Source of the DNA: Phoronis australis | Lineage: Eukaryota; Phoronida; Phoronidae | Reading direction: 5' to 3' | Assembly: GCA_002633005.1 (NCBI GenBank) | Contig: NMRA01000396.1 | Span: 359,146-423,145, forward strand | DNA length: 64,000 nt | Shown: positions 25,008 to 36,204 of the stretch, piece by piece | Numbering within the stretch: the stretch's first letter is position 1 | How the letters are laid out: each line of letters starts with the position of its first letter | The notes under the pieces: model-generated | Seen by the model: the letters and a program-made list of their open reading frames with translations, nothing else | What the model was told of the DNA's origin: nothing | Databases searched by the model: none | Program-made: the position numbers and the translations under genes

Positions 25008-26090
25008 TTGACGAGACAATCACCGCCAATACTGCATAGAGGAGATTGAGCTGATTTTAATACATGCGGCGACACGTGTTACATTAGCGCCGTTGTGTTG
25101 TTAATGTCGTTCGTACATCTGTGTTTGGTTGCAACTACTATTCCGGTTGTGTTGGGTGGCACTGAACAGTTAGACTGCGGCCTCGGCCAATTTGCATTCC
25201 CAAAATATTAAAATCTATGGATAGGCCAGGCTTAGTTGGGAGCATTTTTAGTTAGGTGTTGTATGTAGGCCAAGTGAATTTGGTTTGTTTGTATTTAGTG
25301 AACATGCTGAGAATTATAAAAGGCCACTTTCTTGGCTGTAGCTGCACTCTTCTTGAATATGGCGGCCCCCTGTTGCAGTTGTGCATTGCTGTGTAGCAAC
25401 TGAGAAATTGGCCCTGATTTCAGGTAGCCCTCAAACAAGCCAGATTTGCAAAAAAAAACTAGTTGGTTAACAGTACATTTGCCGGACCACATTTTTGGAA
25501 TCGGTAAGACATTTGCTTTCGGAATCTAATGTTGGCTTTAGTCGAGCATCGACAAGGAAGTGGTGGTTTTGGGGTGAAAAGTGACGATTTTGCATTATAT
25601 TGTCCTTATAGTTCTTAGTCTAGCTTGGTTGCCACTGGGAGTGAAAGGGTCAAAAATACCAGAGAGAACAAAGTTTCTGTGCTCATCTGTAGGGCTTGTG
25701 ATGTGAAATGAGTCAAAAGCTTTCTTTATTTACATGCAGTTTTTGTCAGAGTGAAGAAAGGGTGAAGAGTCCATTGACTTGTGTTCTGATAGGCAAATCC
25801 CTGTGAGAACTATGCAGTGCCTCCATTTTAGTGTCGTTCGTATGACTGTGTTTGGTTGGAATTAACTCTTCCGTTTCCGACTTTGTCTTTAGGTGGCACT
25901 CAACAGCCCCCCTTTCAATAATGCTAGGACCTTGCTATAAAGCCAGTCTTTGGGAGAATTTCGTTAGATATCTCCGAGTATTTTAAATGAAATCACACCT
26001 GAATTAAACAAAGTCTATAACAAAGTCTATTGAAACTAATTCCTCATTAATCATTGTTTACCTTTTTATGACTAACGGAAGTGCAGCCGA
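25008..26090. other. TLR-A 3' flank, partly shared with unit B
   Basis: The flank aligns with 59712-60175, except for an extra segment between two direct copies of a 65-75-bp block (25105-25169 and 25832-25906; GTCGTTCGTA...GGCACTxAACAG). Unit B has a single copy. The 3' UTR of TLR-A must lie here, but I see no clear AATAAA close to the stop. No other gene is seen. Confidence 0.5.
25105..25906. repeat. Segment flanked by 65-75-bp direct repeats, absent from unit B
   Basis: The blocks at 25105-25169 and 25832-25906 are imperfect direct copies (TCGTTCGTA, CTGTGTTTGGTTG, TGGCACT, AACAG shared in order). The intervening 660 bp has no match in unit B. It could be a local tandem duplication with divergence, or an insertion. 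Confidence 0.45.
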
Positions 26091-26923
26091 CCTATGAGAT
26101 ATGTACATAGAGCTGACATGACGTGGTTTTCCTTGAGCGGAGTGATCCGCCATGTTGCTGATGAACCATGTTCATCGAGATGCGTGTGCACTGTATAGTA
26201 TCTAAGAACTAATATTGGTAACAACACATGATTTCAAGTAAAAACTCACAGCTTTAATGTCAGGATCACCAAGTGCAAAGTGGGATTTTTAGAAAATCAT
26301 ACAAGAAAATCATTGCATACTTGAGCACAGAATTAAAGGGTCTTAACGCTTATCTTTAGTTAAAGCAGAAAACATCAAAAATAAAGTGTAACTTCTGGTA
26401 TTAGACCGAGAATCATTGATATAATTTTTTGGTCTGTCGAGGCTTAAAAATTGAAACTGAAATAGAAGAATTTTGTGAGTGAGAATCCGATCGCAGAAAC
26501 AATATTGTTCAACTTCATTTGTTCCCTAGAACACCCATTAAAGTCGATTTTCCGTAGTCTTTTGCCTGACTTTCCTTCTTAAACTGATGTGGGTTTAGTG
26601 GCCTTATGTTCTCTCCAAGATATATGTTGTTTTCTAACAACCGAGAAGCACAAAAAGCGACTACAAGATTAATAGTTGGGCATTTTACAGAGTGAACACC
26701 AATTAGAAGATTTATTAAATATAGCCAGGTTGTTGGGAACAGGGCAGGATCGAAGGAAGGGATACTGCAAGAATACTACACCCCACAATGCTATATTGGG
26801 ACGGTAGAGGTTTTTTCTGTAGATTTCAAGAGATGGGACAAATGTTATGTAACGTTGCAAGCTATTAAAATCTGCAACTGTCTTACTTGAGGAAGATGGT
26901 CATTTTTATATTCTGTCCTGTTT

Positions 26924-27133
26924 ATGGTCTTCTGCTACTTACAGTGTATCAATGCCTGGGTATGTAGCACAGAGCAGATAGAGTTTACGACCATTGAGTT
27001 TTGTCATATTTATTTTGTAGCGGGGTGTTGTCAATGTAAATGTACTAGTAACATAATTGTGTGCCATCAAATGTCAGATCCAGCTGAATGTGAGGGATTA
27101 AATAAGAGTTGGTTGAAATCTGACTTTTTCTGA
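26924..27133 (+). other. Cys-rich open frame with downstream AATAAA (possible terminal exon)
   Basis: The frame contains GCCQCKCTSNIIVCHQMSD and ends FF-stop. A TATTTTGTAG acceptor-like site lies at 27020, and AATAAA occurs at 27230-27235, about 97 bases after the stop. The geometry resembles a last exon. I recognise no family, find no partner exon, and the block is missing from unit B, so it may be chance. Confidence 0.15.
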
Positions 27134-27769
27134 AGTGAAGTGCGTGTACCAGTACGGCACAGTAACTTTATACGAGCGAGACATACCCCTTTTACTGTCA
27201 AGGTGTGATTTTACTGCGTGATATTTTGAAATAAATGAAAATTTTATTGTTTGAAATGGTTACAGTATCTCATTGTGTTGTTTCTGTGTGAACATTTTTG
27301 TTGTTCTTTCCGTTCTGAATGGCCAATCAGGTGGAAGTGTGCGTGTTACTGAAAGAAAAAAATCTGCCATTCCGCATATCATGGGTGGATAAAATGGATA
27401 CATTGATTAGTGTAAAAAATAATATTGGTATAAGTTAATAATGCGAACGTCTTTTGAAAACTTTAGTTCCTCTTATTGCAGCCGGCGTGTTGTTTTACAA
27501 CAGAGTCTATGTCACAACTATTTATTTGTTTATTTATTTATTGTGATATTTAAAATAAGGGTGACCTCTTCAGTCATAGCACTGCTTTCCAGAGGGCCCT
27601 CAACAACAAAAAGCAGTAATAACAACAATTAAATATACGAAACAAGGATACAATTACGACAAAGAATGGTGAAAATTTAACTAAGAGGGATGAAATAAAT
27701 AAAGAGATGACTCTAAACAGAGCAAGTATTTACGACAATGAAAAAAATGACATGATTAAGACGGGTTAA

Positions 27770-29438
27770 AGGAGAATGCCACACGATTTAATTAGTCTTT
27801 TTTGTCGTCTTAATCGGTCTATATTCACATCGCCTCGCATACGGTCGACCTTACCTTGCCAAGAGGTGTCGCGTTAACCTGTGAGGAAGGTGAAAAACGA
27901 CGCTAGCGACGTCAGTGGTTCATATGCAGAGTGAACGCCGCTATGTTGCGGTGCATCGTTCCCGCTTGTCCGAACTAAGCAGCTCAGAAGAAAGCGGGTA
28001 TATCGTTTTTTCTACTTCCTCGAGAGTCCGAAATGCTTAGGAAGTGGCTCATGGTAGTGAAGAATGAAATGTACGCTGTAAATAGCAAGTATGAGGCCGT
28101 GAAACATCTCCGTGTCTGTGGCCTGCAGACGTCGACAGTGCCTGACGGAATGCCGGCTTACCGGCCAAATAACTCCATGCGTTCCGTTGTCTGAGCTTGT
28201 TCACGAAGCCTCTCTAGTATTTCTTAATCACCGTATTCCTGTTCGAATTGATGACCTGTAAAACTTAACGATCCACCTGCGAAGTCGGGACTGGTGAGCT
28301 CTAGCTCGTCCTAAGTCGGGATTGCGAGTTGCCCATGCCATGTTGGCGTTTATTACTGAGCGCTCTGTTTCAAAATGAATTATTCTCACCCTAACCAATA
28401 CTTATATAAAACTGAAACAAAGTCTGTCTCTTTAGATGCAATTTGTAATGCCTTTGGAGTGTTCGTGAGTGTAAATGATTTGAGAAGCCAGCAATGAATA
28501 AATCACTGCTTACCGGCTTTAGGTGCAATAAAACTCAGTAATTGACGGGACACCGAGGCCGTGTGAGCTCATGCTAATTTAGTGTTTCACGCGGCTGGCA
28601 GAAACTGTTGTGAAACAACTCGATTTCCATCCCACGGCCAGGTGTTAGGGGAATCTTTATTTACATTTACATTACTCAAATAATGATTGTCAATGTACAA
28701 CTTCTGCCCTGACGGTGCTGTGGCCAAAGCGGAACCTGAATTCGCGGCCCCCGACGAGTAAGTAGATTTGCAGTTTCGTGGCTAATTAACCAACATAATC
28801 AGGTGCACATTACTTTGGCTCACTAGTAAAGTATTTTCTTGAGTGGAAGTTTAGTTTCCACTGAACTGATCAGTTTCCGAGTCACTGACCGGGATAACGA
28901 GTCAATCCGGCCGGCTGCGACGGGCCTGATCGGGCTCCGAGCCACTGGCCAGAATAACAAGCGTTTTGTGTTTAGAACTCAAAAAATCACAAGTATAAAC
29001 AACACAGATCTAGGTTCTCCTGTCTGTATCTCACGGAAAATACTTCGAAATTATCTCCGAACAGACCCCAAACTCCTGCTACGGACCTTATTGGCCTGCC
29101 GAACTTTGTAGGCTACGGTGTGTCCAAATACCAATAAATTCGTAAAAGCGAAATAAAAACAACACGTTTTTATAAGAATTCGGTGTATTTTTAAGTGTTT
29201 TACATCGAAGTTTGATGATTTATTGGTGTTAAACGATGACTTCAAGCGATAAGCTGACACCAGTAATCCGTGTTGTGAACTGCTGAACAGACTGTGAAAC
29301 CGATGACGTCATTGGATAATTTCAACACCTCCGTCTGCCGTCAGGTGTCAGGTAACGCAACCGTACGTGTCGTTATGGAGTAGAACTACTCAATCTAAAT
29401 TGATACAAATCAGGTTGTTTTTTGGGTGGCATGCTCCT
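27770..29438 (+). mobile_element. THAP-coding, TTAA-flanked DNA transposon (Kolobok-like), copy 1
   Basis: The ends are AGGAGAATGCCAC (left) and the inverse of AGGAGCATGCCAC (right). TTAA lies directly outside both ends (27766-27769, 29439-29442). It contains a THAP-domain remnant at 27943-28194. Both ends match the small element at 40419-40904 (in inverse orientation), and the left half matches the element starting at 63068. TTAA target duplication together with a THAP domain is known for the Kolobok superfamily; piggyBac also uses TTAA but lacks THAP. I see no full transposase. Inserted in the 3' UTR of a LINE. Confidence 0.7.
27943..28194 (+). pseudogene. THAP zinc-finger remnant in copy 1
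   Basis: The frame starts MLRCIVPACPN, the CxxxxC entry of a THAP domain, then meets TAA at codon 12 (27976-27978). After this it stays open with FFLLPRESEMLRKW and HLRVCGLQTST up to the stop at 28192. The spacing of Cys, PxxxxxxxxW and Cys matches THAP. The expected final histidine of the C2CH set is Gln here, and also in the copy at 63232. It is therefore not a working finger as read. Confidence 0.6.
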
Positions 29439-30903
29439 TTAAGACGTGTAGGGTATAAAAAAGATTAGGTAAATTACACCCACATTTTAATATTACGTTT
29501 GAAAGTATTAATTGAATCGAACCGTTTAATTTCTGGGCTAAGAGAATTCCATATTGTAGTAGTAGCGTAGATAAAAGATCTCTTGCATGTATCGGTTTTA
29601 ATTCTTTTAAAATAAACATTTCCAGCAACAGAAGAACCTGTAGAATGGGAGGCTTCGTTGCTATTGAATTTCGGGGTGAGATATGCTGGAGCCAAGCCAT
29701 TGATATATCTGTCCATACAACAGGCAGAGAGATATTTATTTCTTTGTTTTACTTTCATAAATCCCAGCTTGGAATACAACTCATCAACCCTGGTGTCCCT
29801 AACTATAGACGGCTAAGTACAACGATTTGCTTTGATAATTTCTTTGTGGTGTGATCTATGTGCATATTAAATTTAAGATTGGGATATAAAATAAGGCCCA
29901 AGTACTTAAACTTGTCAACATTCTCGATCTGAGAACCGTTGAGACCATGTCGTTTTATACTCTACAAATTACCAGTTCACCCCGCTAAGATGAATTAGGT
30001 ACTAGGACAAGCAATACATAGGCGGATTTACTCCCACCCCCTTGGCTGCCGCAAAATAAAAATAAGGAACAACAAGAGCGTGAGGAAATATTGAGTTTAT
30101 TCACTAATCTCGGTAATTATCATGAGCTTGAAACAATATTTAACTTGGGCAGTTGTAGTTTGTGTGTGGGCGTGTGCGTGTGTGGGGGGCTCTGCATATT
30201 GATGTAAATATTATTCTTTGGTATAACCTGAAGTAGACAACTCCAATCACCTCTCGAGAACGGGTCCGTGCAAATGGATACTTCGGACCTCTGGCTTCGG
30301 CCGTCCAAGCAGAGGTGTTCACCGGCACACGCGGCTAACCGATGTATATGTCCGTGTCTTGCCAACCACTACAGGGTGTTTTTGGTGTCACGTGTGCATT
30401 CCTCTTTTTTCATTGAAATACTTAATGTTAACATTTCAGATTCTATAACTCTATCCTTTTGCAAAATTTTTCGCCCAACTTTTAATCAAATTGGCTTATG
30501 CCCTCAATTCTGAATATGCACATGACTGTACACAAACATGTATAGTTCCATTGGTCAACTGTTGCATACAATGACACGACTTCACATGCACGCATACTAC
30601 TGTTCGTATAATCATCGATTTCCATGGGTTTCTATTATTTTTTCTTATTAGTGTTCAAGTGTTTCCCACGAACGCATGCCTCAGATCTTTTTGTTAGAAT
30701 AAATCATGTGGCGTCGGGTCAAGGCATTTTTAGGACCATACTAAAAACTGATGTAATGGCGCGCCGGAGGAGCGGCCCCCTTGACAGCTGATCGTCTTGT
30801 TGGTTTGTGAACAACTGAAAAATAGGTACTGTGGAATTATAACGACGAAAAAGGTTAATCGTGTTGCTGTATAATTTCATTTTCTGAACGTTATACATTT
30901 CAG

Positions 30904-31019
30904 TGATTGTCTTTTCGACTGAGCCGGAAAAAACCTCCCAGGCCCTAGCAGCACTCCGTGAAAATTTCAGTCAACGCATTAGGAATTTAGTCTTTGCAGT
31001 GGCTTATATGATCGTTTAA
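30904..31019 (+). other. Possible isolated terminal exon
   Basis: After a TTATACATTTCAG acceptor, a phase-1 reading gives 38 codons (VIVFSTEPEKTSQALAAL, then ENFSQRIRNL) and TAA. Its phase matches the donor of TLR-A exon 6, so it could serve as an alternative last exon. An open frame this short is expected by chance fairly often, and unit B lacks the block. Speculative. Confidence 0.15.
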
Positions 31020-31620
31020 GCAATGCAAGAGTCACATATTTATATTACTTTATGTTACCAATATTTTATAACCTCGTATTTAAAATTTCAAATTTTATTC
31101 TGAAAATTCCCCGGCTTCCATAAGGCCACTGTGCTTTTATTGGGGACAAATAAAAACAAGAATAATATATATTTTTAAGTTGTATTGGGAATTTCAGGGT
31201 CACAGCTCTACAAAGAAATATTTCACAAAGGGAACAATGTGGGTTCTTTAATTACAAGAGATAACACACACATTTCCGATACCCAAAGTGTAATTGAGTA
31301 TCTGATACTAAGTGGCACAGGTTAGCATAGTACCAAATGGGTACATAATACCAAATGGGTATGAGCAATATTGGGACACTTCTGTGTGTGAGATGCGGCG
31401 CTTTCGAGCTTTACCTCACCAGGCTCCACCGCGATATGCGATAGATTCCCATCTAGGTCTTAACCATTGTAAATCCCATCTCGTTACATCAATAATAACT
31501 CCTGTCATGCTGGCCTCTGGCACTCATACCCATTCTACATGGGTTCCCGGAACCCAACTGTGCCTCACTCCTTGTTCAAGGCTTAAAATAGCTAGTGACG
31601 CACTTCGCTCAGTGTCGCAC

Positions 31621-34600
31621 CAGCGTGTCAAAAATTACCAAAAATACGGCAAACCTGCAGTTTTCACCCCAAAGCCACCATTTGCATGTGATTACTGTGA
31701 ACTGAGAGACAGCGTATTCAGCCTGGAAAACCTCCATGTATTACATAAATCAGGTGAAATGTGGGTGTCGACCAGCTATATTTTTCGCAATTAAATCCAA
31801 AGAGTCTGAGAGGTATCTGAATTTCCCGTAAAATTTCAACTTCCCGCTTGCAAGCAGTAAAAATTTAACTAAAGCCATGTGTGAGCAGAAAGAGAGTTAA
31901 GGTCTCAACAGCTGACAATCTCTCCCAGGCCACATTCAAAAATCAAGCAAATGCCTTTAGCCTCCACATGCAGCACAAAACCTTTAAACTAAGTCAACCC
32001 AGCAAGCGCCATTTTTTTACGAAACTGGAGAAACAAAATTCAACCGTGGCTCAAAAAAGCTATTGATTGTCACCTTAATGTCGTCTGCTTATTAAACCTG
32101 GTGATATTTGATTCATAGTTTATTTTATCTGGCCTAGGAATTAATTAATGTGAGCTGCCTACAGTATCCAATAGCAATTGGGCGCGTGGCTAAAGTATGT
32201 TCCCGCCTGAAATGAACTTTCTCCAATCGTCAAGAAGGAGACTCTCAAAACAAAGAAAATTATTGTCTTACTGCTGTTCTCAATTTCACGTAATCAAATC
32301 CTTCAGCCATTATTGTATGATCAATCAAATAAGTGCCTATTTAAGTGATATGCTGTCAAAGAATCTATGTTCAAGTGTTCCTAATTTTTTACTTATTTCT
32401 ATTTTTCCTACTTTCAGTTCGAAATTCCTGATGTTTCCTACTATTTGCCCCACTTCTCTGAAACTGTGTGTAATGTTATCTTTCTAGAATACCCAGTAGT
32501 ACTCGTAGATCATCTTAGGCAGGACTGAACAAGGACAATTATCTTACCAAATATGGGTAACATTTGTCCTTCACTCTGAGTAAAAAGTTGCCAAGACCAA
32601 GGCCAAAACCTTCTATTATTTGTCTGGGCAAACTCACCAATAGGAGGGGTTGGTAGGCCACTTTAACTTGACTGGGTGTTTTGCTTTGCCGGGTATTGTC
32701 GGAGGTAAGAATTCTACTTCATTTTGAACATGGTATTGTCTTGGATTGGAGAATGGCAACCCTTTCTCGTTATTTGGGGTTTCCTTAAAAGATGTATAAA
32801 CAACAATGACACATTTACTCAAATGTCAACATTATACATACACAGAAGAATCTAATTTTATGCCCTGACGAGCTACTGACACTAAAGGTAAATAACTTTT
32901 TTGCTGACTTCGTCATTATCCAGAAAAAATAGCAGTCACTGTCTAGGACCAATAAGATTATTTGTCCACTGAGTGATTTTCATTTTAGTACATGTAGGTC
33001 ATGAGTATTTTAAAATGCAATTAGCCTAGTCTTGAGGTCTAGCCTGGCTTGATTTATTGAATGTACATATATTAGCCTTGGAGTAACACTTGGGGTAGAT
33101 GGACTCTTTATAAACGCTTTGAAGAAAATATGTTGCAGAAAGTGTGCTAGTCATGAATTTTCTTCTGTTGTATGGATCACTGGAAGATAAATCTTTGTCT
33201 TAGTAACATTTTTTTTGCCTTTTTCATTGAATAGTTGTCATATCCTGCTGTGAAAACTGAAATATTATGGTTGAAAATGACGATGGCAAAATGGAACTTT
33301 TAGGCATACAAAAGTGCAAGAACTAGGTTTACTACTCATCTATTTCTCTTAATTTTGAAATAAAAAGAAAGACTTCTATCACCTGTACAATCATTGGGNG
33401 TGTCGGCTTTCCAATTTAATGCGCCCACACATTGATGCACATTGCTGTTCCTGTATTTTGTTTAAAGTGACTAATAAGCCCGGTTGGCTGGGTGTTCAAG
33501 TAACACTGGGCATTGTAATAAATTCATTTTTCACAATATTTGGATGAATATTGCCGTCATCTGGGTCTGGGCGTCTGGCGTCTGGTGAATGTGGTTAAAT
33601 ATCCTGGACCCCTTGCAGAGTTTTATTGAAATTTGGCTGGTGTTTTCCTACGAGACTGACTACCGATGACGACTAGTTTCGGACCGATACGAATACTACT
33701 GTGCCCCCTTGCGGCAGTTTTAGTTTTTTACGTTTGCCAGATCATGATTTTTGACATAATCCAACTACTATGGCGTCACCCGTCACATTCGACAGCAAAT
33801 TTCTGTTCACATCACCAAGGACAAGCCATAGACTCATAAAAAATCTCGTTTTCAATTTTGCCAATTTTGCTTATCTCACAAATTGTCTCATCCTCGGTTA
33901 GACCTGCATGTTGCTTTGTTTCAACGTAAAGCTTGCACATTGAGCAAACATTTTCCTTAGGTATTGGTCTAAAACGTACAGGTAATTTCTCACTGTAATT
34001 CTGTTTTAATAGTAAAGTAGATTTGATATTTAGTCGGATTAATATTTACAGAGTGCAAATTTTGCTCCACAGTTAAATAATATTTGACTAGGAAATTCTG
34101 AAAGAGAATAAATCTACGTCATCTGGTCCATGTAACCATACCTCTCCAAACCCGTTGATGTAAAGTAGCACTTAAGCTATGCTAAATCTTTAATTATATC
34201 GTTCTCGTATCAATTTTACCTATGCCAACATTTCAAGTCGCGGATTCTAAAATTTGAAGATGAATGTTACCAAGGAAGTGCCTCAACACTTGAGTCGTGG
34301 TCTTCTCTAGCTTCAGTGTATTTATTAATGATTTTTCTACTCAATGTCGCTCAATTGACTGTACTGTTTTGTATTCAGTGAAGCAAAACGGAGTTAATGA
34401 ATGTCGAAACCTAGCTGTGATGTGGTTTAAAACAAATCACACGAAATAGAAGAAATTTATAGTGTAAAACTTTCTCAAGAAAATTGTCCCTCAAGAGAAA
34501 AAAGTTAATATTGCATGGTTTAGCAAAGTTATGGTTATGTACAAGGTTCCGATAAAAATGTCAAAATTTGGCTGACTTCGGAGCATCATGTCTCAGAGAT

Positions 34601-34820
34601 GGCTTATTAAAATATATGAACATTTCAAATAATTTAAGCACAGTTCTCAAAGACGCTGAAAGGAATTGCTTTTAAATGTTTCGTTTTTTTCATGAGAGGC
34701 TGTCATAAAATAGGGCTATCGTGACTTTCAGGAAATTCTTTAAAGTTGCATTATACGAAAACGAAAACGAATTGGTTTGACACAAAATTGTCACAGAATT
34801 TTTCAAATATCACTTTGAGT
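31621..34820. other. Distal part of unit A, non-coding
   Basis: Colinear with 60200-62670 of unit B over most of its length, for example TTTTCACCCCAAAGCCACCA, TGTCCTTCACTCTGAGTAAA, ACCCCTTGCAGA and GGCTGACTTCGGA blocks. No long conserved open frame exists across both copies, so I infer non-coding duplicated sequence. One ambiguous base is at 33399. Confidence 0.55.
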
Positions 34821-35255
34821 GTCGGCAAGTAAAGAGGAGTCGTCTACTAATGCTTTATTAGATACTCGAAACATTTCACAGTTATATTCTTACAAGTCTT
34901 CTCTGTTTTGGTTTTACAAAAACAGAAACAAAACTACATTGCAAAACCTTTAATCACAATTTAGACAAAAATGCAAATAAAAAATACCATTATAGGAAAA
35001 TATAGGAAAAAAATCACTTAAGTATTGCAGCTCTCATCCTCTCCTCTTTGAACAGTACACACCATGGATTTTTGCACATTTTGAATTACCGGTGGCCACA
35101 GACTAAATGTATGACGTAAAATTTAGCTAAACCCATGTTTATTTTGTGTAATTAGCTCGACATTTTGATTTTTCTTTCAATTTTGCCAATTTTCACATTT
35201 GCCGCCATGTGACGTCATGTGTTGAACACAAGAGCTCAGTGACTAGCATTGAACA

Positions 35256-35497
35256 ATGGCGGAGAGCAGGGAATTTGAAAGCGACGACGATTATGAGCAA
35301 GAATTGAACAAATACTATGAAGAAACGTAGAGGAATGGTGGCCAGGATGAGGAAATGGGATTGCACGAAAGCGAGAACAAGTTTTATGTGCTTTCGGCTG
35401 CGTACTTTTCTACTTTGAGCCTTACGAACTGGATCCTCTCGCGAGAGAAGCGGCCTCGGGCTCAGCGAGTCAACTCAGTCATCAGAGACGATCCTGA
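35256..35497 (+). pseudogene. Broken acidic ORF with FYFEPYELDPLA motif
   Basis: Starts MAESREFESDDDYEQEL and stops at 35328. After a frame change the sequence continues with VLFYFEPYELDPLAREAASG to a stop at 35495. An acidic start followed by a PYxxEP-like motif recalls the N-terminus of P2X7-C-terminal-like transposon-associated proteins, but the diagnostic Cys-rich part is not visible. It converges tail-to-tail with the THAP remnant on the other strand. The identity is a weak guess. Confidence 0.2.
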
Positions 35498-35535
35498 ATT
35501 AAGAGCTGATGTTTCTGAATGATAAATATTGTCCT

Positions 35536-35756
35536 TTATTGAACCAGGCCTTCATCGTAACGTCTCCTGTGACTGGAGTCGCAACACGAGTCCTCAAAGT
35601 GGGCAGAACACAGAGTGGCCCCGGACCGAATCGCTTGGTCCACGATGACGTCCCACACTCTCGTTTGGCGCACGAAGCCATGCCACTTCTGCGCAACTTT
35701 GGTGTCCTTCGGAACACCGAGACGTTCTCCGCCTGGCTGCTGTTGCTGCAGCCTCC
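35536..35756 (-). pseudogene. THAP-domain remnant (minus strand)
   Basis: On the minus strand GGCSNSSQAENVSVF is followed, after a one-base frame change, by PKDTKVAQKWHGFV and IRSGATLCSAHFEDSCCD, ending in TAA at 35536. CSNSS, P...W, and C-x2-H-F-E-D are the THAP landmarks in the correct order. The first zinc-ligand Cys looks lost and a frameshift separates the two halves, so it is a relic. It is a different THAP lineage from the one in the TTAA elements: it keeps the final His (CSAH), whereas those have Gln. Confidence 0.65.
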
Positions 35757-36204
35757 GGAAACATATCTTTTGATCCTTCTACGAACCTTCTCGACGTTAA
35801 ATGTACTTTGCTTTCTCTTACTCTATACACTTTGTCTCTGATCCGAACAGTATGGCGAACGACTTGGGTTCAACCCATGACGTTGTACATAATTATTATT
35901 TTTTCAATTTTTGCGTGTTTCTTTATGAGCTGTGCACTAAAGGCACTGAAATCAAGTAAGATGTAATAATAAAATTTATTTTGAGGAACTAGAGTCATGT
36001 TGTGTACACTTTAAAGCCCAATGTACACTGCCCAACCAAGTGTGTAGAATACAAGTCAGCAGACACACCAGGCGTGCGTTCAGTACAAAGCGAGTGCCAA
36101 TCCTAGCAAAATGGCGGATATTGAAGGGTAAGCCGGTGATTTTCGTTCGTTTTGCGAAATTTTTCGGCAAACTGTTGACTGAAGCACCAATTAAGGCAGG
36201 TGTG

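Larger units (their letters stand above)
27518..29945 (-). mobile_element. Non-LTR retrotransposon (LINE) 3' fragment, split by a DNA transposon
   Basis: On the minus strand, 29945-29474 encodes the C-terminal part of a LINE reverse transcriptase. It includes a thumb motif FKYLGLIL (about 29912-29889), then NGLAPAYLTPKF and SFIYATTTIWNSLSPEI, the usual tail of such ORFs, with a frameshift near 29815. The 3' UTR starts after the stop at 29474, is interrupted at 29438-27770 by the THAP/TTAA element, and resumes to a (TAAATAAA)-like tail at 27541-27518. The element is truncated at its 5' end. The clade (CR1/L2/Jockey-like) is not certain. Confidence 0.75.
26091..31620. other. Unit-A-specific block (mobile elements, no clear host gene)
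   Basis: At the corresponding point of unit B (about 60180) the sequence jumps directly to the block matching 31625 onward. The 5.5 kb holds a LINE 3' fragment with a nested THAP/TTAA element (27.52-29.95 kb), a Cys-rich open frame near 27.0 kb and a possible isolated exon near 30.9 kb. The rest has no recognised content. Confidence 0.55.
5925..34820. repeat. Tandem duplication, unit A (contains TLR-A)
   Basis: Blocks in this interval reappear in the same order and orientation at 41820-62670. They include the segment starting GAAAAGAACTTAAAGGA (5930/41828), the GACGGTCTCGCCACCTG block (near 7310/43107), all seven TLR exons with conserved introns, and the TTTTCACCCCAAAGCCACCA block (near 31660/60218). 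The homology fades near 34820 and 62670. Unit A is longer because of insertions at about 8.23-11.97, 18.68-18.99, 19.06-21.09 and 26.09-31.62 kb. Boundaries are by eye and approximate. Confidence 0.85.

Noticed and set aside
31312-31794. 160-codon + strand frame
   Set aside because: The unit-B counterpart (60.2-60.36 kb) does not preserve the reading frame start, and no domain is visible.
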